Shown in pieces: positions 19,310 through 28,613 of a stretch of DNA of 64,000 nt (position 1 is its first letter; every line of letters starts with the position of its first letter). Both the position numbers and the translations under genes were made by a program. This stretch comes from Limoniibacter endophyticus (lineage in GTDB: Bacteria > Pseudomonadota > Alphaproteobacteria > Rhizobiales > Rhizobiaceae), in contig NZ_BMZO01000001.1 in the NCBI RefSeq assembly GCF_014652835.1, positions 124,001-188,000 of the forward strand. The letters run 5' to 3'. The notes below the pieces were generated by a model. That model was not told the origin of the DNA. It saw only the letters and a list, made by a program, of their open reading frames with translations, and did not search any database.

Positions 19310-20866
19310 ATGGCGCGCGAAAAATTCTATATCACCACTGCAATTTCCTACCCGAACGGCAAGCCGCATATCGGCCATGCTTACGAGTTGATCGCAACGG
19401 ATGCTCTGGCTCGTTTCCAGCGCCTGGACGGGAAGGAGGTGTTTTTCCTGACCGGCACCGACGAGCATGGCATCAAGATGCTGCAGACGGCCCGCAAGGA
19501 GGGAATTACGCCGCAGGAGCTTGCCGATCGTAATACGGCCGAGTTCCAGAAGATGGCCGCCTATCTTAACGCTTCCAATGACGACTTCATCCGCACAACG
19601 GAAGAGCGACACAAAATTGCCTCGCAGGCGATCTGGCGGGCGATGGAAGCCAATGGCGACATATACAAAGGCGGCTATTCGGGTTGGTACTCGGTGCGCG
19701 ACGAAGCATACTATGCGGAAGAGGAAACCGAACTCCGTGCGGACAATATTCGCTACGGTCCACAGGGCACACCGGTCGAATGGGTTGAAGAAGAAAGCTA
19801 TTTCTTCCGTCTGTCGAAATATGAAGAAAAGCTCCTGAAGCTTTATGAGGAACAACCGGATTTCGTCGGCCCTGTCGAACGCCGCAACGAGGTTGCGTCC
19901 TTTGTTCGCGGTGGCCTCAAGGATTTGTCGATTTCCCGCACCACCTTCGACTGGGGTATTCCGGTGCCTGGCGATGAAAAGCATGTCATGTATGTCTGGG
20001 TTGATGCGCTGACCAATTACCTGACGGCAACAGGTTATCCAGATGCCAGTGCAGATCGCGCCGCGTTCTGGCCCGCCAACGCCCATATCATTGGTAAGGA
20101 CATTACCCGTTTCCACGCGGTATACTGGCCCGCCTTCCTCATGTCCGCTGACCTTCCGCTTCCAAAGCGCGTTTTCAGCCACGGCTTCCTGTTTAATCGC
20201 GGCGAGAAGATGTCGAAATCGATCGGCAATGTCATCGACCCGCTGGCCATGATCGAGCACTATGGCCTCGATCAAGTGCGTTACTTCCTTCTGCGCGAAG
20301 TTCCCTTCGGCCAGGATGGCTCCTATAGCCATGAGGCGATCGTCAATCGCACCAATGCGGACCTCGCCAACGATATCGGTAATCTGGCGCAGCGTTCGCT
20401 TTCGATGATCGCCAAGAACTGCGAAGGCAAGGTACCTTCCACGGAGGCGATAGACGAGGAGGATCGTGCCATGCTCTCCATGGCCGATGACGCGCTGGTG
20501 CAGGCCCGTAAGTTCATGGCGGAACAGGCGCCCCACCACGCGCTTGCAGCCATCTTCAATGTCGTTTCGGAAGCCAATCGATACTTCGCCGGAAAAGAAC
20601 CTTGGTCACTCAGAAAGACCGATCCTGTTCGCATGGAAGCAGTGCTCTACACGACCGCCGAGATAGTGCGCCGCGTCGGCATTCTCTGCCAGCCGTTCAT
20701 TCCGGCTTCTGCGGAGAAGCTCCTCGACCTTCTAGCCGTCAAGGCAGAGGAGCGCGCTTTCGCTCACGTGGGAGATTCCTTTGCATTGAAGACGGGCGAC
20801 GATCTTCCAGCACCTCAGGGCGTCTTTCCGCGCTATGTAGAACCTGTGGCAGAACAGAAGGCGTAA
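19310..20866 (+). CDS. metG: Methionyl-tRNA synthetase
   Basis: MetG charges tRNA-Met. The 518-residue protein has the class I signature PHIGH near residue 20 and KMSKS near residue 300, with the anticodon-binding helical domain after it. There is no C-terminal dimerisation (EMAP-like) domain, and the zinc-finger cysteines of the E. coli-type connective peptide are not seen, matching the short type common in Alphaproteobacteria. I start at the ATG of MAREKFY, six codons inside the longest frame. It is followed two bases later by tatD. Confidence 0.97.
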   Translation: MAREKFYITTAISYPNGKPHIGHAYELIATDALARFQRLDGKEVFFLTGTDEHGIKMLQTARKEGITPQELADRNTAEFQKMAAYLNASNDDFIRTTEERHKIASQAIWRAMEANGDIYKGGYSGWYSVRDEAYYAEEETELRADNIRYGPQGTPVEWVEEESYFFRLSKYEEKLLKLYEEQPDFVGPVERRNEVASFVRGGLKDLSISRTTFDWGIPVPGDEKHVMYVWVDALTNYLTATGYPDASADRAAFWPANAHIIGKDITRFHAVYWPAFLMSADLPLPKRVFSHGFLFNRGEKMSKSIGNVIDPLAMIEHYGLDQVRYFLLREVPFGQDGSYSHEAIVNRTNADLANDIGNLAQRSLSMIAKNCEGKVPSTEAIDEEDRAMLSMADDALVQARKFMAEQAPHHALAAIFNVVSEANRYFAGKEPWSLRKTDPVRMEAVLYTTAEIVRRVGILCQPFIPASAEKLLDLLAVKAEERAFAHVGDSFALKTGDDLPAPQGVFPRYVEPVAEQKA

Positions 20867-20867
20867 G

Positions 20868-21662
20868 ATGATGCTCGTCGACAGTCATTGCCATCTGGAT
20901 TTTCCGGATTTCGCTGAAGAACGCGACGCCGTCATCCAGCGCGCGGTCGATGCAGGCGTGGCATACATGGTCAGCATCTGCACACGCGTCAAGAAGTTCG
21001 AACCCATTCTTGCTATCGCCGAGCAATATAAGCAGGTCTATTGTTCCGTCGGCACCCATCCGCATAATGCGGAGGAAGAGCTGGACATAACGGCCGAGCA
21101 ATTACTTGAGCTGGCAAAGCACCCGAAGGTCGTCGCTATTGGCGAAGCGGGTCTCGACTATTTCTATGACAAGGCACCTCGCGCGGCACAGGCGCAGGGC
21201 CTGCGCGTCCATATAGCTGCGGCGCGCCGGTCGGGTCTGCCGCTGGTCATCCATGCGCGTTCCGCCGATGAAGACATGGCGGCCATTCTGCGCGAAGAAA
21301 CGGAGAAGGGCGCCTTTCCCTTCATCCTGCACTGCTTCTCGTCAGGGGCAGAGCTTGCCCGTATCGGCGTAGAGATGGGCGGATATATTTCTTTTTCGGG
21401 CATCCTGACCTTCAAAAACTCGCAGGATATTCGCGATATTGCCGCAACCGTCCCGCGCGATCGTCTTTTGGTCGAAACCGATGCGCCATATCTCGCGCCG
21501 ATTCCACACCGGGGTGGCCGTAACGAGCCTGCCTATACTGCGGAGACGGCACGCGTCCTCGCCGATACTATCGGTGTAACGCGCGACGAGATAGCACAGA
21601 TCACGACCGACAATTTCTTCCGGCTCTTCACCAAGGTGCCGGATCCGCGGAAAGCCGGCTAA
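20868..21662 (+). CDS. tatD: TatD-family metal-dependent DNase/hydrolase
   Basis: The 264-residue protein has the DSHCHLDF metal-binding opening, GEAGLDY near residue 95, IHAR near residue 128, HCFSSG near residue 153 and the ETDAPYLAP signature near residue 202, all typical of TatD TIM-barrel enzymes. These are cytoplasmic, magnesium-dependent deoxyribonucleases thought to act in DNA quality control. The gene sits in the metG-tatD-MBL order widespread in rhizobia, with gaps of one and three bases. Confidence 0.95.
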   Translation: MMLVDSHCHLDFPDFAEERDAVIQRAVDAGVAYMVSICTRVKKFEPILAIAEQYKQVYCSVGTHPHNAEEELDITAEQLLELAKHPKVVAIGEAGLDYFYDKAPRAAQAQGLRVHIAAARRSGLPLVIHARSADEDMAAILREETEKGAFPFILHCFSSGAELARIGVEMGGYISFSGILTFKNSQDIRDIAATVPRDRLLVETDAPYLAPIPHRGGRNEPAYTAETARVLADTIGVTRDEIAQITTDNFFRLFTKVPDPRKAG

Positions 21663-21665
21663 TCC

Positions 21666-22478
21666 ATGGCCGATCGCTTGCGCCTTACTATCCTGGGCTG
21701 CGGCTCGTCTCCGGGTGTGCCGCGCCTGATGGGCGATTGGGGGGCGTGTGATCCGAACAACCCGAAGAACCGTCGTTATCGCTCGAGTGCGCTGATAGAG
21801 CGCATCCGGGAAGATGGAAAACGTACGACAGTCGTCATCGATACCGGTCCGGATTTTCGTTCGCAAATGCTGATGGCGCAGGTCAAGAAGCTTGATGCCG
21901 CTATCTATACACATCCGCATGCCGACCATATTCATGGTATAGATGATCTGCGTGGCTTCGTTCTCGTGCAAAAGAAACTTATCGATCTTTATGCTGATCG
22001 CCCGACTACCGCGAGGCTGAAGGATGCGTTTGGCTATTGCTTTGAGACGCCCTCGGGCAGCTCCTATCCGCCTATCGTCAAGGCGCATGAGATTACTCAT
22101 TATGAGCCCTTCAAGATAGCGGGCGAGGGTGGCCCCATTGATTTCGAACCGCTTACGCAAATGCACGGCGACATTTTCTCTATAGGTTATCGCATTGGCG
22201 ACATCGCCTATTGCCCGGACGTATCGGCGTGGCCGGAGGAAACCGTTCGCCGGCTTTCCGGGCTGGATCTTCTGGTGATCGACGCGTTGCAATATATTTC
22301 TCATCCGAGCCACTATTCGCTCAGTGAAGCGCTGGAATGGATAGAGAAGCTTGGGCCGCGCAACGCCATTCTGACTCATATGCACATCCCTCTTGACTAC
22401 GAAACGGTCGCCCGCGAAACCCCGGATCACGTTACGCCTGCCTATGATGGCATGATCTGGGAAGTCGAAATCTCCTGA
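21666..22478 (+). CDS. MBL-fold metallohydrolase (PhnP-like)
   Basis: The 270-residue protein has the metallo-beta-lactamase metal site HPHADH (His83, His85, Asp87, His88) after an opening GCGSSPGVPR. It resembles PhnP/RNase Z-type phosphodiesterases that process cyclic phosphates. The gene has long been found after tatD in rhizobia, but the true substrate is not shown by the sequence. No phosphonate genes are nearby, so a role in phosphonate use is not supported here. Confidence 0.92.
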   Translation: MADRLRLTILGCGSSPGVPRLMGDWGACDPNNPKNRRYRSSALIERIREDGKRTTVVIDTGPDFRSQMLMAQVKKLDAAIYTHPHADHIHGIDDLRGFVLVQKKLIDLYADRPTTARLKDAFGYCFETPSGSSYPPIVKAHEITHYEPFKIAGEGGPIDFEPLTQMHGDIFSIGYRIGDIAYCPDVSAWPEETVRRLSGLDLLVIDALQYISHPSHYSLSEALEWIEKLGPRNAILTHMHIPLDYETVARETPDHVTPAYDGMIWEVEIS

Positions 22479-22629
22479 TTTACGCACCTTTAAGTGTTCA
22501 CGCCTCGTTCACCCACGCACATCTAACGTGACGGAACTTAAGGACGCGCCCGACAATTGGTGATGCGATGTCATGCCATGCGATCCAGAGGCCCCAAGGC
22601 CTTGGACGCCGGGAGTGAGGAGAATTCTG

Positions 22630-24645
22630 ATGACAATCAAATCCAGACTGTTCGCCAGCGTGGCGGTTCCATTCATGTCGCTGCCGCTCGTCTTGCAACC
22701 GGCAGGCGCGATGCCCAATGTCACGCCTTCGGTAAATCACGTCCGAGAGGGCGTAATTCTCGCCCAGCAGCCGCTTTTGCCACGTGAGGGCCAGCCCGAA
22801 GAGGAAGAGGCGCAGCCCCGGGAAGGAGAACGTGCGCCGGAACCGGAATCGGAAACTGAATCTGCACCCGGCCAGCAACGGGAAGCGCCTGCTCCCGAAG
22901 CAGCGCCAGAATCTGAACCGAACTCCGAGCAGCAGGAAGCGCCTGCCGCGGAGCCGGAACAACCTGAGTCTTCCGGGCGTGAAGCCCCTCCAGAGCCAGC
23001 AGAGGAAACACCGAGCTCCGAATCACAGGAACAGGAATCGCAACCGGCGGAAGAGCCTGAGGCTTCTCCGGCGCCAGAGCAGCAGCCGGCCCCTGAACCA
23101 GAAGTTCAGCAGTCAGAAGAACCCGCTACACCTCCGGTTCCTGAGTCCGAAACACAGACGCTGCGGCCTGAACGCGATGACGCACAGGAAACCGCCCCTG
23201 CATTGGAGGGTGGTGAGGAACAGCGTCAGGATGGAGAGGACGAAGCGCCGCGCATGGAGCGGGACGGCGCGGCTAGCCCGGAAAGTCAGCCGGAAACGTC
23301 TACACCTGACGCACCGGCCATGTCTCCGGAAACCCCGGAATCTCCCGCTGATGCCGATGCACCCACGCCAGTATCCCCCACGGAGACGGCACCAACAATT
23401 GATCAACAAGCTGCTCCGCAGCCCCCAACCACGCCTCAGGATATTGAGCGAGCGGAAGAGATTGCCAAGGATCCGGCATCGGCTCCAGATGATCAGCCCA
23501 TGGTACTTCCTGTGGAGAACGGCGCAGCCGTCCTTGATAGCGCCAAGGAAGAAGCTCCGCAGACCCAGGGCGAGAGCCGGCAAGGCGAACCCGGACCTGC
23601 CACTCCTCCAGCCCAGGCAGAGGGCGAGATCGTGGTACCTCAATCGGATGCCGAGGCGCAGATCCAGCCCCAGGACAGCGCACCTGTTAGGATTGAAGCT
23701 GCCACTGCCGAACGTGGCGAACGTCTCGAGCGTCGGCCGGAATTCGAGCGCCCGCGTGGATGGGAAGAATGGGATAGCGATGGGCGTGATGGCCGGGACC
23801 GGGATGATAGTCGCATCATCTTCCAGATCGACAACCGCACGGTCATTCGTCACGATGACAGCCGCCGCTTCTATGGAGGAGAGAACGTCGAGCCAATATA
23901 CGAGCGCCTGCGCGGCGGTCGCACACGAGAGATTGTCGAACGCCGTGACGGCACGCAGGTGGTGACTATTCGTAACCGCTACGGCGAGGTTATCCAGCGG
24001 TCGCGTATCGTCCCGGGCGGCGAGGAATATGTGCTCTTCTATGCGGTTGATCGCGGCGATGAAGGCGAGGATTATGTCTGGCGTGACCCGGGGCTTGATC
24101 TTCCTCCGATGCGCCTGACCGTCCCGCTCGACGAGTATATTATCGATACGTCGAGCGATGAGGATCGCGACTATTACGAGTTCCTTGAATTGCCGCCGGT
24201 CGAGCGAGTGGAGCGCGTCTATTCCTTGGACGAGGTACGCTACTCGGCCCGTATTCGCGACAAGGTGCGCCGGATCGATCTTGACACGATCACCTTTGAC
24301 ACTGGCAGTGCCGAAATCTCCATGGATCAGGCCCGCTCACTGAGAAAGGTGGCGGAAGCCATCAACAAGGTACTGAAAGATAATCCGGCCGAAACCTTCT
24401 TGATCGAGGGCCATACCGATGCCGTTGGCTCTGATGAAAGCAACCTGGTGCTTTCCGATCAGCGCGCCGAATCCGTGGCATCCGTCCTGACGGACGCGTT
24501 CGGCATCCCGCCTGAAAACATGGCTACGCAAGGCTATGGCGAACGTTACTTGAAGGTGCGTACGGAAGGGCCCTCACAGGAAAACCGTCGTGTCACTATC
24601 CGCCGCATTACACCGCTGGTGAGACCTGTAGCCAGCAACGAATAG
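22630..24645 (+). CDS. OmpA-family outer-membrane protein with long Pro/Glu/Gln-rich region
   Basis: The 671-residue protein has a signal peptide (cut near PAGAM, about residue 26), then roughly 290 residues of low complexity rich in Pro, Glu, Gln, Ser and Ala, then an Arg/Asp-rich stretch, and a C-terminal OmpA peptidoglycan-binding domain (about 551-671) with EGHTDAVGSDESNLVLSDQRA. The layout suggests a flexible periplasmic spacer linking an envelope element to peptidoglycan. I start at the ATG after GTGAGGAGAA, not at the earlier in-frame ATG 19 codons upstream. A strong terminator follows. Confidence 0.9.
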   Translation: MTIKSRLFASVAVPFMSLPLVLQPAGAMPNVTPSVNHVREGVILAQQPLLPREGQPEEEEAQPREGERAPEPESETESAPGQQREAPAPEAAPESEPNSEQQEAPAAEPEQPESSGREAPPEPAEETPSSESQEQESQPAEEPEASPAPEQQPAPEPEVQQSEEPATPPVPESETQTLRPERDDAQETAPALEGGEEQRQDGEDEAPRMERDGAASPESQPETSTPDAPAMSPETPESPADADAPTPVSPTETAPTIDQQAAPQPPTTPQDIERAEEIAKDPASAPDDQPMVLPVENGAAVLDSAKEEAPQTQGESRQGEPGPATPPAQAEGEIVVPQSDAEAQIQPQDSAPVRIEAATAERGERLERRPEFERPRGWEEWDSDGRDGRDRDDSRIIFQIDNRTVIRHDDSRRFYGGENVEPIYERLRGGRTREIVERRDGTQVVTIRNRYGEVIQRSRIVPGGEEYVLFYAVDRGDEGEDYVWRDPGLDLPPMRLTVPLDEYIIDTSSDEDRDYYEFLELPPVERVERVYSLDEVRYSARIRDKVRRIDLDTITFDTGSAEISMDQARSLRKVAEAINKVLKDNPAETFLIEGHTDAVGSDESNLVLSDQRAESVASVLTDAFGIPPENMATQGYGERYLKVRTEGPSQENRRVTIRRITPLVRPVASNE

Positions 24646-24664
24646 TTTCTCTCGATGGAAAGAA

Positions 24665-24699
24665 CTAGGCGCGCTCTATCCGAGCGCGCCTAGTTTCTT
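24665..24699 (+). terminator. Rho-independent terminator of the OmpA-family gene
   Basis: A perfect 12-bp stem (CTAGGCGCGCTC at 24665-24676, complement at 24682-24693) is followed by TTTCTT. It may also serve the convergent aat gene. Confidence 0.88.
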
Positions 24700-24733
24700 G
24701 AAGGCAGGGGAACTACGTTGGATGGCAGATGGT

Positions 24734-25351
24734 TCAGGGCCAGAACCGCGCGGTGCTGCTCAGCGCATCGGCCAGCAACAATTCATACTCGCCGCGCGGC
24801 ACGTCGATGGCACCGAAACGCTCCAGGTGTTCCGTAGTGAATTGCGTATCCAGCAAACGAAAATCACGTTCTTTCATACGCTGGACAAGAAAGACCAGAC
24901 AAACCTTGGAAGCGTCCCTCATGCGCGAAAACATGCTTTCACCGAAGAACGCGCTGCCCAGCGATACACCATAAAGCCCGCCGACGAGTTTTCCTTCGTG
25001 CCAGGCTTCTACCGAATGAGCGTGACCCAGCGCATGAAGCGCGCTGTAAGCCTTGAATATCGTGGAATTGATCCAGGTCGTTTCGCGTTCGAAACCGGGC
25101 TCCGCGCACCCACGCATGACGCCTGCAAAATCCGTGTTCACGCGGATAGTGAACACGTTCTTGCGAATGGTCTTCGCAAGTGAACGTGGCACGTGAAATT
25201 TGTCCAGGGGAATAATGCCCCGTTCTTCAGGGCGAACCCAAAACACTTCTGGATCGTCCGCGCTCTCGGCCATGGGAAAAACGCCCGACGCGTAAGCACG
25301 AAGCAGCACGTCGGGCGGAATGTCATGGCCGGGAGCGATCGGCTTGCTCAA
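24734..25351 (-). CDS. aat: Leucyl/phenylalanyl-tRNA--protein transferase
   Basis: Aat adds Leu or Phe to N-terminal Arg or Lys of proteins, marking them for ClpAP degradation (N-end rule). The 205-residue protein opens with the [14 protein letters not shown] motif and has FGESMFSR near residue 138 and the [16 protein letters not shown] segment, all family features. The start is TTG, immediately after the accC stop, which implies translational coupling to accC. Length is typical of the alphaproteobacterial form. Confidence 0.95.
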   Translation of the reverse strand: MSKPIAPGHDIPPDVLLRAYASGVFPMAESADDPEVFWVRPEERGIIPLDKFHVPRSLAKTIRKNVFTIRVNTDFAGVMRGCAEPGFERETTWINSTIFKAYSALHALGHAHSVEAWHEGKLVGGLYGVSLGSAFFGESMFSRMRDASKVCLVFLVQRMKERDFRLLDTQFTTEHLERFGAIDVPRGEYELLLADALSSTARFWP

Positions 25352-26704
25352 TCAGACCTCTTCGGATGGTTGAGCGAGGTATTTTTCCAGCCAGTGAATA
25401 TCGTAATCACCATTTGCAATGTCTGGATTATTGATCAGATCGCGGAACAGCGGCAACGTCGTATTGATGCCGTCGACCACAAACTCGTCAAGTGCGCGGC
25501 GCAAGCGCATCATGCATTCCACGCGGTTGCGGCCATGCACGATGAGCTTGCCGATCAGGCTGTCGTAATAGGGCGGGATTTTATAACCGGAATAGACGCC
25601 GGAATCGACGCGAATGCCAAGACCGCCCGGCGTATGGAAATGCGTGATCAAACCGGGGGAAGGCGTGAAGTTGCGCGGATCCTCGGCATTGATGCGGCAT
25701 TCGATCGCGTGCCCCTGGAAGCGGATGTCCTCCTGCTTCACCGAGAGACCAAGGCCTGCGGCAACACGAATCTGCTCGTGCACGAGATCGATGCCGGTGA
25801 TGGCTTCCGTAACCGGATGCTCTACCTGCAGACGCGTGTTCATTTCGATGAAATAGAACTCACCATTCTCATACAGAAACTCGATCGTGCCAGCGCCGGA
25901 ATATCCCATATCGGCAACGGCGTTCGAACAGATGTCGCCGATCTTGTTGCGCGCATCGACATTCAACGCAGGTGAGTTTGCCTCTTCCCAGACTTTCTGG
26001 TGGCGACGCTGTAATGAGCAGTCGCGTTCGCCTAGATGGATGGCGTTGCCCTGACCGTCGCCGACGATTTGCACTTCGATGTGACGCGGCTTCTCGAGAT
26101 ATTTCTCGATATAGACGGAGTCATCACCAAACGCGGCGCCGGCTTCAGTCTGTGCCGTTTGCAACGCAACAACGAGATCATCTTCCGTGCGCGCCACCTT
26201 CATGCCTCGACCACCGCCACCGGCTGCTGCCTTGATGATGACGGGGAATCCTATCTCCTTGGCAATCTTCATCGCCTCGACAGGATCGCTGACACCGCCA
26301 TCGGAGCCGGGAACGCAAGGAATACCAAGCTTCTTGGCCGTGCGCTTTGCTTCGATCTTGTCACCCATCACGCGGATGTGCTGCGAGGAAGGGCCTATGA
26401 AGGTGATGTTATGCGCTTCGAGAATTTCGGCGAATTTCGCGTTCTCTGAGAGGAAGCCATAGCCTGGATGTACAGCATCGGCGCCGGTGATCTCGCAAGC
26501 GGCGACGATCTGCTGGATATTCAGATAGCTGTCGCGCGAGGCTGGCGGTCCGATGCAGACGCTTTCGTCGGCAAGGCGCACATGCATGGCATCAGCATCG
26601 GCGGTCGAATGCACGACCACGGTCTTGATGCCTAGTTCCTTTGCCGCACGCAGCACGCGCAGAGCGATTTCGCCGCGATTGGCTATGAGGATTTTCTGAA
26701 ACAT
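25352..26704 (-). CDS. accC: Acetyl-CoA carboxylase biotin carboxylase subunit
   Basis: AccC carboxylates the biotin on AccB, the first step of fatty acid synthesis. The 450-residue protein has [15 protein letters not shown] at the start, the ATP-grasp glycine loop [10 protein letters not shown] near residue 165, the [14 protein letters not shown] segment near residue 287 and the RIN(A)E segment. The ATG at 26704 is used; the frame is open further upstream into the accB region. accB lies 11 bases upstream and aat follows directly. Confidence 0.98.
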   Translation of the reverse strand: MFQKILIANRGEIALRVLRAAKELGIKTVVVHSTADADAMHVRLADESVCIGPPASRDSYLNIQQIVAACEITGADAVHPGYGFLSENAKFAEILEAHNITFIGPSSQHIRVMGDKIEAKRTAKKLGIPCVPGSDGGVSDPVEAMKIAKEIGFPVIIKAAAGGGGRGMKVARTEDDLVVALQTAQTEAGAAFGDDSVYIEKYLEKPRHIEVQIVGDGQGNAIHLGERDCSLQRRHQKVWEEANSPALNVDARNKIGDICSNAVADMGYSGAGTIEFLYENGEFYFIEMNTRLQVEHPVTEAITGIDLVHEQIRVAAGLGLSVKQEDIRFQGHAIECRINAEDPRNFTPSPGLITHFHTPGGLGIRVDSGVYSGYKIPPYYDSLIGKLIVHGRNRVECMMRLRRALDEFVVDGINTTLPLFRDLINNPDIANGDYDIHWLEKYLAQPSEEV

Positions 26705-26715
26705 TGCGTTTCCCG

Positions 26716-27192
26716 TTACTCGATGATGACCAGCGGCTCGCCATATTCGACCGGCTGCGAGTCTTCGCACAGGATCGCCTTGACAGTGCCGGAGCGCGGG
26801 GAAGGAATTTGGTTCATCGTCTTCATGGCTTCAACGATGAGAAGCGTCTGGCCTTCCTTGACCTGCTGGCCCACTTCGATGAATGCCTTGGCGCCTGGTG
26901 CCGGTGCGAGATAGGCAGTGCCCACCATCGGGGAGGTCACGGCATTCTTGTCGTCGCGCGGTGCGGGCGTTGCTGCCGGAGCAGAGGCCACCGGTGTAGC
27001 AGCGGGCGCAGACGGCGCGGGCGCGGCAAACTGCGGGTAGGGGGCATAGGCCGGAGCAGCAGCGTTCTGGCGCGAAACGCGGATACGCAGTTCACCCTGT
27101 TCGATCTCGATTTCCGTCAGGTTCGTATCGTTGAGGATTTCCGCGAGGCTGCGGACGGTTTCCGAATCGACCACCGGTTTCTTGAGCGACAT
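26716..27192 (-). CDS. accB: Biotin carboxyl carrier protein of acetyl-CoA carboxylase
   Basis: AccB carries the biotin that AccC carboxylates. The 158-residue protein has an N-terminal helical part, an Ala/Pro-rich flexible linker (about residues 50-80) and a C-terminal biotinyl domain (about 84-158) with the biotin attachment lysine in EAMKTMNQI. Gene order aroQ-accB-accC is the usual one in Rhizobiales, with 27 bases after aroQ. Confidence 0.98.
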   Translation of the reverse strand: MSLKKPVVDSETVRSLAEILNDTNLTEIEIEQGELRIRVSRQNAAAPAYAPYPQFAAPAPSAPAATPVASAPAATPAPRDDKNAVTSPMVGTAYLAPAPGAKAFIEVGQQVKEGQTLLIVEAMKTMNQIPSPRSGTVKAILCEDSQPVEYGEPLVIIE

Positions 27193-27219
27193 TCTTCTTT
27201 ATTCCTTATGATCGGAGGC

Positions 27220-27657
27220 TTAGCCAAGCCGTTCTGCAAGCGCACGCAGCGCCAATTGATATCCGAGCGGACCAAAACCGCAAATGACGCCAATTGCAAC
27301 CGGAGAAATATAGGATTTCTGGCGAAACGCTTCTCTGGCATGCACATTGGTAAGGTGAATTTCGACGACGGGTACATGGGGCACAGACTTGATAGCGTCA
27401 TGCAACGCGACCGAGGTGTGCGTATAGGCACCGGGGTTGAATACTATTCCGGCTGCCTTCTCGCCTGCCTCATGGATCCAGTCAATAAGCTGGCCTTCAT
27501 GATTTGACTGACGGCACTCGACCGTCATCCCGATCGTTTTTCCGAAAGAAATACAGTCGGCCTCGATGCTTACAAGCGTATCGGCACCGTAAATGCCGGG
27601 TTCACGCTTCCCGAGCATGTTAAGATTGGGGCCGTTGAGCAGATAGACCGTCTTCAC
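27220..27657 (-). CDS. aroQ: Type II 3-dehydroquinate dehydratase
   Basis: AroQ performs the third shikimate-pathway step. The 145-residue protein has the NGPNLNMLGKREPGIYG opening with the catalytic tyrosine, the RQSNHEG motif and VEIHLTNVHAREAFR with the catalytic histidine. The start codon is GTG with an AAAGGAT ribosome site five bases upstream. It leads the aroQ-accB-accC-aat run. Confidence 0.97.
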   Translation of the reverse strand: MKTVYLLNGPNLNMLGKREPGIYGADTLVSIEADCISFGKTIGMTVECRQSNHEGQLIDWIHEAGEKAAGIVFNPGAYTHTSVALHDAIKSVPHVPVVEIHLTNVHAREAFRQKSYISPVAIGVICGFGPLGYQLALRALAERLG

Positions 27658-27826
27658 TCTTAATCCTTTCGGAAAGCCGTACGAATTCGCACGTCAGATA
27701 CGTCGTTCTGACCATGCGGCCAGAAGGGACATGTCTTCTATAAACGCCTGTTTCCGCCGCGGAAAGCCTGTATAGCCTGCTCAGAATGACTAGACGCAGA
27801 TGATTGCGGCATTTTTCACAGCTTGC

Positions 27827-28582
27827 TTAGTTTGACTGCTGCTTGGCCGCGGCGATTTTTTCCAGAAGAGTATCTTTGCCCATCGCGCCAAAAACCATCT
27901 CGTTGCCGATTACGTAGGCAGGCGTACCATTCACCGCGAGCGATTCCGCCAATGCATAGGTTTTGGCTAGATCTTGCTCGATTTCAGGCTTCCCCATTTC
28001 CGCCTTCAGCTTTGCCTCGTCCACGCCCTTGGAGACGGCAAGCTGCACTGCAGTCGCGCCGTCAACGCGTCCTTCAGCGCCAAGCAGATCCTTGTGATAT
28101 TCGGCGTATTTTTCCGGAGCGAGGCGATGAACAGCCATCGAAACCACGGATGCTTCCTTGGACGCTTGGCCGAGAATTGGAAATTCCTTCATGACGAAGC
28201 GAATGTCCTCATTTTCGGCAGTGATCTCCATCATGTCCTGAAGGGCATGTTTGCAGTAGCCGCAATTGTAATCGAAGAACTCAACCACCGTGAAGCTTGC
28301 ATCGGGATTGCCTACGACGCCATCAGCTTTCGAATTATAGATCGCATCTCTTGCGGCCGCGATTACACGCTGCTGCTGCACCGCCTGCTCATCCTGCTGC
28401 TTCGTCTGAAGAACCTGCTGCATCTCAAACAGGATTTCAGGATTAGCGAGCAAATACTCGCGCACAATTTTCTCGACCTCCGCCTTGTCGACGGTCTGAG
28501 CGTGGGCCTGGCCGGCCAGCGTAGCGACGGCCAATGCGGCAGCAGACAGGAGGCCACGGCTACGAAAAAAAGAACTGGTCAT
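27827..28582 (-). CDS. DsbA-family periplasmic thiol oxidoreductase
   Basis: The 251-residue protein has a signal peptide (cut near GQAHAQ), a charged coiled-coil-like N-terminal segment (about 30-75) and a DsbA/thioredoxin domain with the redox motif CGYC in FDYNCGYCKHAL near residue 108. The cis-proline region TPAYVIGN is near residue 215. This layout (N-terminal helical segment plus DsbA fold) is that of ScsC/BdbD-like oxidases or isomerases. Whether it oxidises or isomerises disulfides cannot be told. It follows an M48 peptidase gene on the same strand with 31 bases between. Confidence 0.92.
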   Translation of the reverse strand: MTSSFFRSRGLLSAAALAVATLAGQAHAQTVDKAEVEKIVREYLLANPEILFEMQQVLQTKQQDEQAVQQQRVIAAARDAIYNSKADGVVGNPDASFTVVEFFDYNCGYCKHALQDMMEITAENEDIRFVMKEFPILGQASKEASVVSMAVHRLAPEKYAEYHKDLLGAEGRVDGATAVQLAVSKGVDEAKLKAEMGKPEIEQDLAKTYALAESLAVNGTPAYVIGNEMVFGAMGKDTLLEKIAAAKQQSN

Positions 28583-28613
28583 GGAGTGTACCTTTCGCGA
28601 CGACTGACAGGTG

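Noticed and set aside
19274-20539. Long minus-strand frame (421 codons) opposite metG
   Set aside because: It is the mirror of a full-length metG with all motifs; high-GC codon bias produces such frames. No family features.
21342-22487. 381-codon minus-strand frame opposite tatD and the MBL gene
   Set aside because: Spans two clear genes on the other strand; composition typical of a shadow.
22784-23965. 393-codon frame overlapping the OmpA-family gene
   Set aside because: Arg/Pro-rich product caused by reading the low-complexity region in another frame.
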